A program made the position numbers and the translations under genes. The notes under the pieces are model-generated. The model did no database searches. It had not been told where the DNA came from and saw nothing but the letters and a program-made list of their open reading frames with translations. Below, piece after piece: positions 51,456 through 59,157 of a stretch of DNA of 64,000 bases. Position 1 is the stretch's first letter, and every line of letters starts with the position of its first letter. The stretch comes from Spirosomataceae bacterium TFI 002 (GTDB taxonomy: Bacteria > Bacteroidota > Bacteroidia > Cytophagales > Spirosomataceae), in NCBI GenBank assembly GCA_900230115.1, contig LT907983.1, forward strand, positions 372,001 to 436,000, written 5' to 3'.

Positions 51456-53003
51456 ATGAAAAAAGGAGTCAAAAAGAAGCCTGTATTTAAGGATTATGAT
51501 CCTTATCAGCTATCCCTTCTTCCTCCATCGTTAAATGAATTAATTCCCGAAAATCACGTGGTTCGATTGGTACAAAGAATCATAGATGAGATAGATATTG
51601 ATTCATTATTGCAGAAGTATTCTGGAGGCGGAAGTTCATCATTTCATCCACGAATGATGTTAAAAATTATTATTTACGGCTATATCAGCAATATTTATTC
51701 CTCTCGAAAAATAGAAGAAGCCGTCAGTTCAAACATTCACTTCATGTGGCTTGCTGGCATGCAGCGACCAGACCATAATACAATAAACCGATTTAGAACG
51801 GATAGATTGAAGTCGGTATTGAAAGAGGTTTTTGGTCAAGTCGTTTTACTGATGGCAGATCAAGGACTGGTAGATTTAAAGACGGTTTATGTGGATGGAA
51901 CCAAAATAGAGGCCAATGCCAATAAATACACTTTTGTATGGGGCAAGTCTATAAAGCGGAATACAGAAAGGATAAAAGAACAGCTTAAAGACCTTTGGAA
52001 CTATGCCGAAAAGGTAGCCTCCGAGGAGATGAAAGATAACTCGCCCACTATTTTTGAAAAGATAGATTCTCAAAAAGTAGAACAGACTATCGGGCAAATC
52101 AATCAAGCCTTAAAAGGCAAAGAAGTAGATCCGAAAGTGAAGCAAAAGCTGAATTATGCAAAGAACAATTGGCCAAAGAATCTAAAGAAATACGAAGTTC
52201 AGCAAAAGCTGATGGGTGATCGAAACTCCTATTCCAAGACAGATCCAGATGCCACTTTTATGCGAATGAAAGACGACCACATGCTCAATGGTCAGCTAAA
52301 AGCGGGCTACAACTGGCAGATAAGTACTTGTAATCAATGTATTCTAAACTACGACATCTACCAATATGCCAACGATGTATATACCTTACCACTCCACCTA
52401 GAAACCTTCAAAGAGCTCTATAAAAAATTACCAGAAGAAGTGGTGGCCGATGCCGGCTATGGCTCGGAAGAAAACTATCAATATTTAGAGAACAATGAAC
52501 TTGAGGGCTATGTGAAATACAATTACTTCCATAAAGAGCAAAAAGCCAAAGGGAAGATAAAGCCTGAAGATGCCTTCAAGTCAGAGAACCTGTATTACGA
52601 TTCGGAGAACGACTTTTTTATCTGTCCGATGGGTCAAAAAATGGAGAAAGTCTATGAAAAAACAGAGAAAAGAAAATCTGGATACCAACAACAAATAAGC
52701 TTTTATCAAGCAAAAAACTGTGACAATTGCCCATTGAAAGGAGCCTGCCACAAAGCCAAAGGAAATCGACTTGTCCAAGTCAATCACAATGCAAAAAGAT
52801 TAAAAGACAAAGCACGACAAAAGCTACTAAGTCCAGAGGGAATAAAACATCGCTCCCAAAGGCCAGCAGATGTGGAAGCAGTCTTTGGAAACATCAAGCA
52901 AAACAAAAACTTCAGAAGATTTATGTTAAGAGGAAAAGAAAAAGTCCTCATCGAAACGGGCTTGCTCGCCCTTGCACACAATATCCAAAAAATGGCTTCA
53001 TAA
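51456..53003 (+). CDS. IS1182-family transposase (copy 2)
   Basis: This 515-residue protein is identical to the one at 17192-18739. An in-frame ATG upstream (51390) lies outside the element and would only add residues coded by the inverted repeat, so the internal MKKGVKKK start at 51456 is the right one. The DDE core motifs (V-Y-V-D-G-T-K; V-A-D-A-G-Y-G; V-E-A-V-F-G-N) are intact, so the copy looks active. The gene reads toward polA, with the stop codon 117 bp inside the element's right end. Confidence 0.93.
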   Translation: MKKGVKKKPVFKDYDPYQLSLLPPSLNELIPENHVVRLVQRIIDEIDIDSLLQKYSGGGSSSFHPRMMLKIIIYGYISNIYSSRKIEEAVSSNIHFMWLAGMQRPDHNTINRFRTDRLKSVLKEVFGQVVLLMADQGLVDLKTVYVDGTKIEANANKYTFVWGKSIKRNTERIKEQLKDLWNYAEKVASEEMKDNSPTIFEKIDSQKVEQTIGQINQALKGKEVDPKVKQKLNYAKNNWPKNLKKYEVQQKLMGDRNSYSKTDPDATFMRMKDDHMLNGQLKAGYNWQISTCNQCILNYDIYQYANDVYTLPLHLETFKELYKKLPEEVVADAGYGSEENYQYLENNELEGYVKYNYFHKEQKAKGKIKPEDAFKSENLYYDSENDFFICPMGQKMEKVYEKTEKRKSGYQQQISFYQAKNCDNCPLKGACHKAKGNRLVQVNHNAKRLKDKARQKLLSPEGIKHRSQRPADVEAVFGNIKQNKNFRRFMLRGKEKVLIETGLLALAHNIQKMAS

Positions 53004-53078
53004 GGGCTATTTCGGCCTCATTTTAAACTCCCCGCACCAAAACCAGAAGAGATTGTCACAAGAATTACACTTTTATTC

Positions 53079-53120
53079 AAAAAAGAAGGCTGACCCACGT
53101 TTATAATGAGACAGCCTCTT
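53079..53120 (-). terminator. Intrinsic terminator built into IS right end (copy 2)
   Basis: This is the same structure as 18815-18856, facing leftward. It could terminate the polA transcript, whose stop is 30 bp to the right. Confidence 0.55.
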
Positions 53121-53150
53121 TTCGTGATTATCACAGTATGTTTTTCAAAA

Positions 53151-55967
53151 TTAATGAGCCTCCAACCAGTTTTGCCCTATTCCTAAGCCAGTATCAAGCT
53201 TAACTTTAAGAGGAATGGCATTGACCATGAGTTCATGAACTTTAGTTTTTAGCAACTCAACTTCGTCTTTATGTGCATCAAAAATCAATTCATCATGTAC
53301 TTGGAGAAGCATTTTGGATTTTAGGTTTTCCTTTTTCATCCAATTATGAATATTTATCATCGCAAGCTTGATCATATCCGCTGCACTACCTTGAATAGGT
53401 GCGTTGATTGCGTTTCTTTCGGCAAAGCCACGATTGGTTTGATTTCTAGAGTTAATGTCTCTTAAGTACCTTCTACGCCCCATGATGGTTTCCACGTATT
53501 CATTTTCACGAGCTTTATTGATGCACTCATCCATGTACGCTTTTACTCTTGGAAACTGCTCAAAGTAATTGTCAATGATATCCTTTGCTTCTGTTCTTGA
53601 TATCCCAAGTCTCTGAGCCAAACCAAATGCAGAAATACCATATATAATACCAAAGTTGACCATTTTGGCCTTTCTACGCATGTCGGATGTAACATCGGAA
53701 AGGTCTACTTCAAAAACCTTACTCGCAGTAGTAGAGTGGATATCTACATCATTATTGAATGCCTCAACCATAGATGCATCCTCTGAGAAAGCTGCCATTA
53801 TCCTAAGCTCAATTTGGCTGTAGTCAGCAGAAAGTATGACATGATTTTCATCTCGTGGCACAAAAGCTTTTCTTATTTCACGTCCCCTTTCGGTACGAAT
53901 AGGAATGTTCTGTAAGTTAGGGTTTGTAGAACTCAATCTACCAGTTGCAGCAACGGCTTGGTTATAAGATGTATGAATTCTTCCCGTTCTTTTATTGATC
54001 AAAAGAGGAAGTGCATCCACGTATGTGCTTTTGAGTTTACTTAATTCTCTGAAATCAAGAATTTGCTTTACAATGTCATGCTCAGCTTCGTATTTGAGCA
54101 AGATATCTTCTCCAGTAGCATACTGCCCAGATTTTGTCTTTTTTGCCTTGTCATCAATTTTCATGACGTCAAAAAGTACTTCTCCTAGTTGTTTTGGCGA
54201 GCCAACATTAAATTCCATTCCGGCAGTTTCGAAAATGTTGTTTTGTGCTGTCAAAATATCAGCTTGCAGTTCTTTGGAAAGACTCTCCAAAGCCGGCACA
54301 TCAACTTTTATACCTTCCATTTCCATATCGGAAAGTACTTTAACCAAAGGTACTTCCAGTTCCGCTAAAAGCTTCTCTTGTTCGTTTTTCTTAACATCTA
54401 CATCCAGCAATTGCTTTAGCTGAAAAGTGATATCCGCATCTTCAGAAGCATATTCCGTAACTTCTTCTACAGGCACATCACGCATGTTACCTTGATTTTT
54501 ACCTTTCTTCCCTATCAATGTTTCTATGGAAACAGGTTTATAGTTAAGATATAACTCCGATAAGAAATCCATCCCATGTCTTTGCTCAGGTTCTATGATA
54601 TAATGGGCAAGCATCGTATCATATTGAGGTCCTTTTACCTCCATACCATAATTCATTAGCACGCTAATATCATACTTCAAATTATGTGCAATCTTTAAGC
54701 ATGTTTCACTTTCAAAGACCGACCTGAATTCCTCCAAAATTGTTTTTGCTTCTACTTGGTCTGCTGGAAAAGGGACATAATAAGCCTCTCCTGCTCTGTA
54801 CGCGAAAGCTATTCCCACCAATTCTGCATCAAAAGCGTCTAAGTCTGTGGTTTCTGTATCAAAACAAAACTCTTTTTGATGAGACAAATACTTTATCAAA
54901 TCTGCTCTTTTTTCAGGCGTATCCATGCACGAATACATGTGCATTTTAGTAGTGATATTCTCTTGTTCGCTTGGAGCCGCAGGAGTTTCTATGTCTTCAC
55001 TATAAGACCCAAATAAGGACATTTGTGATTCGTCCTTTGCCTTACTTTTGGTAGGAGATTTTGTGGCGACAGCATCATCTGAACCACCTTCTGCACTTGC
55101 GAGGACTCTTCTTTTCAGCGTCCTGAATTCCATTTCGTCCAAAAACTCACCCAACTCATCTACATTGTACGGGCAATTCTTTAAGTCTTCCTCATCAAAC
55201 TCAATGGGTACATTGATGTCAATTGTTGCTAGTCTTTTCGAAAGCAAAGCACTTTCCTTTCCAGCTCTTACTTTCTCCCCTATTTTACCTTTTATTTCGT
55301 CCGCCCTTTCAAGAAGTCCTTCAATACTACCATATTCTTTCAAGTACTTTACTGCTGTTTTCTTTCCTACGCCTGGGATTCCAGGAATGTTGTCAACAGC
55401 ATCACCCATAAGGCCGAGCATATCTATTACCTGATCAATTCGCTCAATATCCCATTTCTCCAAAATTTCAGGAATACCTTGAACTTCTATCGCATTTCCC
55501 ATGAAAGCAGGCTTGTATAAGAAAATATGCTCTTCTACCAACTGACCGTAATCCTTGTCGGGAGTATACATATACACCTCAAAATCATGCTTTGCAGCTT
55601 TTTTGGCAATGGTACCAATCACATCATCTGCCTCGTAACCATCTAGCTCGAGCATTGGAATGTTCATCGCTTTTATCAAGCGTTTCACTTGAGGAATTGC
55701 AACTGTAATATCTTCTGGTTGTGCTTCTCTATTTGCCTTGTACTCCTTAAATTCTACATGACGAAAAGTGGGAGCCTTTGTGTCAAAACACACCGCGATA
55801 TGACTTGGTTTCTCTTTACGAAGAACTTCAAGTAGCGTATTTGTAAAACCAAAAAGTGCAGAGGTATTTACTCCAGTACTGGTTATTCTTGGATTTTTAA
55901 TAAATGCGAAATGAGCTCTATAAATCAAAGCCATTGCATCAAGAAGGAATAGTTTTTTTGAGGGCAT
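53151..55967 (-). CDS. polA: DNA polymerase I
   Basis: This 938-residue enzyme has three domains in order. The 5' nuclease (1-~290) starts K-L-F-L-L-D-A-M-A-L-I-Y-R-A-H-F and includes D-G-Y-E-A-D-D-V-I-G-T and a helix-hairpin-helix, G-I-P-G-V-G-K-K-T-A. The 3'-5' exonuclease (~345-530) keeps D-T-E-T-T near 371, N-L-K-Y-D and Y-A-S-E-D-A-D. The polymerase domain has motif A, D-Y-S-Q-I-E-L-R near 717, motif B, R-R-K-A-K-M-V-N-F-G-I-I-Y-G, and motif C, V-H-D-E-L-I-F near 888. Proofreading therefore looks functional. It acts in repair and Okazaki fragment processing. An acidic and charged linker (~290-340) joins the first two domains. Confidence 0.98.
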   Translation of the reverse strand: MPSKKLFLLDAMALIYRAHFAFIKNPRITSTGVNTSALFGFTNTLLEVLRKEKPSHIAVCFDTKAPTFRHVEFKEYKANREAQPEDITVAIPQVKRLIKAMNIPMLELDGYEADDVIGTIAKKAAKHDFEVYMYTPDKDYGQLVEEHIFLYKPAFMGNAIEVQGIPEILEKWDIERIDQVIDMLGLMGDAVDNIPGIPGVGKKTAVKYLKEYGSIEGLLERADEIKGKIGEKVRAGKESALLSKRLATIDINVPIEFDEEDLKNCPYNVDELGEFLDEMEFRTLKRRVLASAEGGSDDAVATKSPTKSKAKDESQMSLFGSYSEDIETPAAPSEQENITTKMHMYSCMDTPEKRADLIKYLSHQKEFCFDTETTDLDAFDAELVGIAFAYRAGEAYYVPFPADQVEAKTILEEFRSVFESETCLKIAHNLKYDISVLMNYGMEVKGPQYDTMLAHYIIEPEQRHGMDFLSELYLNYKPVSIETLIGKKGKNQGNMRDVPVEEVTEYASEDADITFQLKQLLDVDVKKNEQEKLLAELEVPLVKVLSDMEMEGIKVDVPALESLSKELQADILTAQNNIFETAGMEFNVGSPKQLGEVLFDVMKIDDKAKKTKSGQYATGEDILLKYEAEHDIVKQILDFRELSKLKSTYVDALPLLINKRTGRIHTSYNQAVAATGRLSSTNPNLQNIPIRTERGREIRKAFVPRDENHVILSADYSQIELRIMAAFSEDASMVEAFNNDVDIHSTTASKVFEVDLSDVTSDMRRKAKMVNFGIIYGISAFGLAQRLGISRTEAKDIIDNYFEQFPRVKAYMDECINKARENEYVETIMGRRRYLRDINSRNQTNRGFAERNAINAPIQGSAADMIKLAMINIHNWMKKENLKSKMLLQVHDELIFDAHKDEVELLKTKVHELMVNAIPLKVKLDTGLGIGQNWLEAH

Positions 55968-55986
55968 TTAGGATAATTTTTATCTA

Positions 55987-56020
55987 TTGCTTAGCGAAAG
56001 TTCAATATTCGCTATTTTTG
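55987..56020 (+). promoter_or_regulatory. Candidate promoter and hairpin before the haloperoxidase gene
   Basis: TATTTTTG at 56013-56020 matches the -7 consensus TAnnTTTG, with a TTG at 55987-55989 as a possible -33 part, 23 bp upstream. The -7 element overlaps the 3' end of an inverted repeat: TAGCGAA at 55992-55998 pairs with TTCGCTA at 56008-56014. The ATG follows at 56042. The region is only 74 bp wide and shared with polA. Confidence 0.4.
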
Positions 56021-56041
56021 AGCGAGTATAAAACCTTCCCA

Positions 56042-57427
56042 ATGAAAAAAGCTTTAATCCTTTCACTTTTTGTAGTTCTAAGTTTCTCTTCTTTTTCACA
56101 AGAAATCCGCCAGAGGCAATTTCAGGACCGCGGTGTTACTGAACTTGTACTTTTCGAAAGTTCTTTACCACCAAAAGATTATAATTTCTACAATTCTGAT
56201 TTATTGGTAAAATGGCATGTTCTCATTTTTGACCTTTTAGAACAAACCAATGGCTATACACCAAATGTGGCAGCACGTACACTTTCTTATATCAACCTCG
56301 CGGCTTACGAATCAATTTTGCCAAAATACCCAGACTACAAAAGCCTATCTGGTCAAATACAAGGATATAATCTCCCAAAAGAATACGAAATGGACAGTAG
56401 CAGCTTTAGTCCAGAAGTTGCGATGAACAACGCGATCTTTTACATGGTTGATCAGCTTTTTCTGCCAGCTCCTTATATTTGGATGGAGAAAACCATTTCT
56501 TTGAGAGACTCTATCAATAATATTTACAAGACTAAAATAGATGATTTCACATTTTTGAAGTCTAAAAACTACGGGGAATCAATTGCTCAATATGTTTACA
56601 AATACTCATTTATTGACGGCGGGCATTTAGCTTTCTTACGAAGTTATGATTTGAACTATCGATTACCTGAGTGTGAAGCTTGTTTTGAAATAAATAGATC
56701 TGCTGATCTTGAAAATACGGGTCCTTTACATCCAAAATGGCAAAACAACAGGACATTTGTAAGTAGCAACAACACAGACTTTGGTATAGAACCAAAAGTG
56801 CCTTTCTCTAAATACCCAAATTCTCCTTTTTACAAGCAAGTAATGGAGGTCTATAACACATCTAAAGAAGTAAAACCAGATTCGCCCAAATACATTATTG
56901 CAAACTTTTGGGACGATGCAGCATCTTTTACCTACACTGCCCCAGGGCACTCCGCTTCTATTCTCACACAACACTTGAGAGAAAACCCGATGAGCTTGGT
57001 AGAAGCTGCTAAAATCTATTGTACGCTAGGACTAGCATTGAACGATGCCGTTATATGCTCATGGAAAGGCAAGTACAAGCACAACTTGATACGTCCAATC
57101 GCATATATCAAAAGATATATTGACAGTACATGGGAACCTACTTTATTGACACCTCCATTTCCTGAGTTTCCTTCTGGCCACTCGGTACAATCTGCTGCTA
57201 TGGCAACAGTATTGACTTCATTGCTAGGAGATAATATTGCTTTTACAGATTATTCTAAATTTTGGGTTGGCGAACCAAGGAAATTTAAGTCGTTTTGGGA
57301 AGCTGCCAACGAAACAAGTGTATCAAGACTATATGGTGGAATTCATTTCATGGACGCCTTGGATCAAGGACAAGACATGGGAAGACTAGTTGGGAAAAAC
57401 ATCCTAACACTTCAATTTAAGAAATAA
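56042..57427 (+). CDS. Vanadium-dependent haloperoxidase/PAP2-type phosphatase
   Basis: The ATG at 56042 gives 461 residues and a normal signal peptide (MKKALILSLFVVLSFSSFSQ). An in-frame ATG 46 codons upstream would run into the polA start region and is rejected. The phosphate/vanadate-binding motifs of the superfamily are present in order: K-x6-R-P (K-Y-K-H-N-L-I-R-P near 343), P-S-G-H (F-P-S-G-H-S near 376) and S-R-x5-H (S-R-L-Y-G-G-I-H-F near 430). The size and the layout around the P-S-G-H motif fit bacterial vanadium haloperoxidases more than lipid PAP2 enzymes. A halide-oxidising or phosphatase role outside the cytosol cannot be decided from sequence. Confidence 0.88.
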   Translation: MKKALILSLFVVLSFSSFSQEIRQRQFQDRGVTELVLFESSLPPKDYNFYNSDLLVKWHVLIFDLLEQTNGYTPNVAARTLSYINLAAYESILPKYPDYKSLSGQIQGYNLPKEYEMDSSSFSPEVAMNNAIFYMVDQLFLPAPYIWMEKTISLRDSINNIYKTKIDDFTFLKSKNYGESIAQYVYKYSFIDGGHLAFLRSYDLNYRLPECEACFEINRSADLENTGPLHPKWQNNRTFVSSNNTDFGIEPKVPFSKYPNSPFYKQVMEVYNTSKEVKPDSPKYIIANFWDDAASFTYTAPGHSASILTQHLRENPMSLVEAAKIYCTLGLALNDAVICSWKGKYKHNLIRPIAYIKRYIDSTWEPTLLTPPFPEFPSGHSVQSAAMATVLTSLLGDNIAFTDYSKFWVGEPRKFKSFWEAANETSVSRLYGGIHFMDALDQGQDMGRLVGKNILTLQFKK

Positions 57428-57493
57428 AAGGAGGTTCAAGCTTTTTATATTGAAGCGATTTCCTTAATTTTCTTAAGTCAAAACACCAGCTAA

Positions 57494-57691
57494 ATGAATA
57501 ATAAGAATCAGGATGTACTATACGGGCTATGTTTCTTTGTTGTAATAGTGGGAATCGCCCTTCTTGTTCTGTCAGGATTGAATGACTACACTGACATGCA
57601 CGTTTTCAATAAAAGTCCATGGCTTATTGCATCAGCATTAACTTTAGTAGGTGTTATTCTTTTGACGGTAATTAATAAGAAGTTGAATTAG
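57494..57691 (+). CDS. Small two-helix membrane protein, 65 aa
   Basis: This short protein has two hydrophobic helices (L-Y-G-L-C-F-F-V-V-I-V-G-I-A-L-L-V-L near 9-26 and L-I-A-S-A-L-T-L-V-G-V-I-L-L-T-V near 44-59). They are separated by a polar loop with N-D-Y-T-D-M-H-V-F-N-K-S-P-W. No family was recognised. It reads in the same direction as the haloperoxidase gene 66 bp upstream and the Y1 transposase gene 32 bp downstream. Its codon use looks ordinary. Function unknown. Confidence 0.6.
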   Translation: MNNKNQDVLYGLCFFVVIVGIALLVLSGLNDYTDMHVFNKSPWLIASALTLVGVILLTVINKKLN

Positions 57692-57723
57692 TAAAAGGCT
57701 TTACTCTACTTATTTTGAAATAA

Positions 57724-58176
57724 ATGGGTCAGACACTTGTTAAAAATTACTTGCACATTGTTTTTAGTACAAAAAATAGAGAAAAGCTAATTGATGACCA
57801 CATTGAGGATGAACTGTTTGCCTATTTAGGCGGCCTATGTAATTCATTGGATTGTATTCCCATTCAGGTTGGAGGCTATAGAGACCATGTACATATTCTA
57901 TGCTCTCTATCTAAAAAGGTAACCCTAGTGAAACTTCTGGAAATAGTGAAATCAAATTCTTCAAAATGGATCAAAACGAAAGGTTCGAAGTATAAAAATT
58001 TTTATTGGCAGAATGGCTACGGCTCTTTTTCGGTTAACCCCAAAGACCTTTCAAAGGTTGCAAATTATATAGCCAATCAAAGGCAACATCACGAAAAAAG
58101 TACTTTTCAAGAAGAATATATGGCAATTTTGGGGAAGTATAAGATTGTATTCGACGAAAAATATATTTGGGACTAG
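57724..58176 (+). CDS. REP-associated tyrosine transposase (Y1/IS200-like)
   Basis: This 150-residue HUH nuclease has the metal-binding H-V-H-I-L motif at 55-59 (His55, His57). The likely catalytic tyrosine is Tyr115, in V-A-N-Y-I-A-N-Q. The N-terminal K-N-Y-L-H-I-V-F-S-T-K and the G-G-Y-R-D-H-V-H core fit the Y1/IS200-like superfamily. It is single-copy here and lacks an adjacent tnpB. A cluster of GC-rich palindromes lies directly downstream (58188-58404), as for domesticated RAYT genes that move or maintain REP sequences. It could instead be a small IS200 remnant. Active-site residues are intact. Confidence 0.8.
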   Translation: MGQTLVKNYLHIVFSTKNREKLIDDHIEDELFAYLGGLCNSLDCIPIQVGGYRDHVHILCSLSKKVTLVKLLEIVKSNSSKWIKTKGSKYKNFYWQNGYGSFSVNPKDLSKVANYIANQRQHHEKSTFQEEYMAILGKYKIVFDEKYIWD

Positions 58177-58187
58177 GTTGGTCTATG

Positions 58188-58404
58188 TCGCCCCGTCGGG
58201 ACTTTCAATTCGATGGTAACCTTTTTGGGGATTGGGCGATACCCAATCCTAATAGGTTTCGGGCCTTCAGCCCTATTTTTTCACTTACCTTAAAAGTTAA
58301 AGAGTAATTAAATCAATTGAGATGGCCCCAAAGGGGTCAAATACATTAAGTTGGGCTGGAGGCCCAACTATAAAATAAACCAAATAGAAAAGGCCCGAAG
58401 GGCT
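58188..58404 (+). repeat. Cluster of six GC-rich palindromes (REP-like)
   Basis: In a 217-bp spacer I see these hairpins: CCCG-T-CGGG near 58192; ATTGGG-CGATA-CCCAAT (58231-58247); GGGC-CTTCA-GCCC (58261-58273); GGCCCC-AAA-GGGGTC (58324-58338, one G-U); GTTGGGC-TGGAG-GCCCAAC (58350-58368); and GCCC-GAA-GGGC (58393-58403). The third, fifth and sixth share GGGC or GCCC arms. They lie between the RAYT gene and queE. No other such cluster was seen in the window. Confidence 0.7.
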
Positions 58405-58454
58405 GAAATAAGTAGCTTCGAAAATAAAAAAAAACGAGATAAACCGGATTAGCC

Positions 58455-59066
58455 TTAATCAACCCCCATAAATTTATGTGTTTGTAGGCTAACTTTCCAT
58501 TTTGGATTAGCTTTTACGTAATCAATAACCAACGGAAGCATTTCGTCGCTTTTGTCCCATTCCGGCTGTAGTAATAAAGCACAATCATCTCCCACCAATG
58601 CCGCATATTCTTCGGCAAACTTAAAATCTGATTTATTGAAAACAATAACCTTTAGCTCATTTGCTACTGGATATATACTTTCATTAGCTTTTTTGAATTT
58701 CTTTGGAGAAAAACAAACCCAATCCCAATCGCCGCTCATAGGGTAAGCACCTGAAGTTTCAATATTAGTAACAAAACCCTCACTCTTTAAAGCACTTGTT
58801 AGTGGGCTCATGTCATACATCAATGGCTCGCCTCCAGTAATCACAACAAGCTTTGCTGCATTTTCTTTTGCTTGCAAAACCATCTCACCCACCGTAGTGA
58901 AAGGATGATCAGCTGCATTCCATGATTCTTTTACGTCGCACCATACGCATCCCACGTCGCATCCACCGAGGCGAATAAAGTACGCTGCCTTGCCACTATG
59001 CACACCTTCTCCTTGGATTGTGTAGAAAGATTCCATGATCGGGTACTGCACTTCTTCATTTTTCAT
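58455..59066 (-). CDS. queE: 7-carboxy-7-deazaguanine synthase
   Basis: This 203-residue radical SAM enzyme converts 6-carboxytetrahydropterin to 7-carboxy-7-deazaguanine in queuosine synthesis. Its cluster motif is C-D-V-G-C-V-W-C (Cys36, Cys40, Cys43; CX3CX2C). The N terminus has E-S-F-Y-T-I-Q-G-E-G, then G-K-A-A-Y-F-I-R-L-G-G-C. The V-I-T-G-G-E-P-L-M pattern is the SAM-binding GGE motif. The length is normal. It does not neighbour QueD or QueC. A PTPS/QueD-family protein at 21104 could supply its substrate, although that one looks more PTPS-like. Confidence 0.92.
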   Translation of the reverse strand: MKNEEVQYPIMESFYTIQGEGVHSGKAAYFIRLGGCDVGCVWCDVKESWNAADHPFTTVGEMVLQAKENAAKLVVITGGEPLMYDMSPLTSALKSEGFVTNIETSGAYPMSGDWDWVCFSPKKFKKANESIYPVANELKVIVFNKSDFKFAEEYAALVGDDCALLLQPEWDKSDEMLPLVIDYVKANPKWKVSLQTHKFMGVD

Positions 59067-59157
59067 GGTGCAAAATTAATATTAAGAACAGAATCATCAT
59101 TAGATATGTTAATAGATAAATAAAAAACTAATTTTGTCAGGCATACAAAACTTTTTG

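Larger units (their letters stand above)
51399..53120 (+). mobile_element. IS1182-family insertion sequence, copy 2
   Basis: The length (1722 bp) and 14-bp terminal inverted repeats match copy 1. The encoded transposase is identical, and the bases I compared by eye showed no difference. It sits between convergent genes: the vWA lipoprotein gene, whose stop is 28 bp to the left, and polA, whose stop is 30 bp to the right. No target duplication was found. The base run after the right end (TTCGTGAT) shares CGTGAT with the flank of copy 1. Confidence 0.9.

Noticed and set aside
53995-54423. 142-residue plus-strand frame inside polA
   Set aside because: It lies wholly antisense to a well-conserved DNA polymerase I region and has no signal of its own.
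55904-56041. N-terminal extension of the haloperoxidase gene
   Set aside because: It would overlap the polA start on the other strand and destroy the signal peptide. The ATG at 56042 is the better start.
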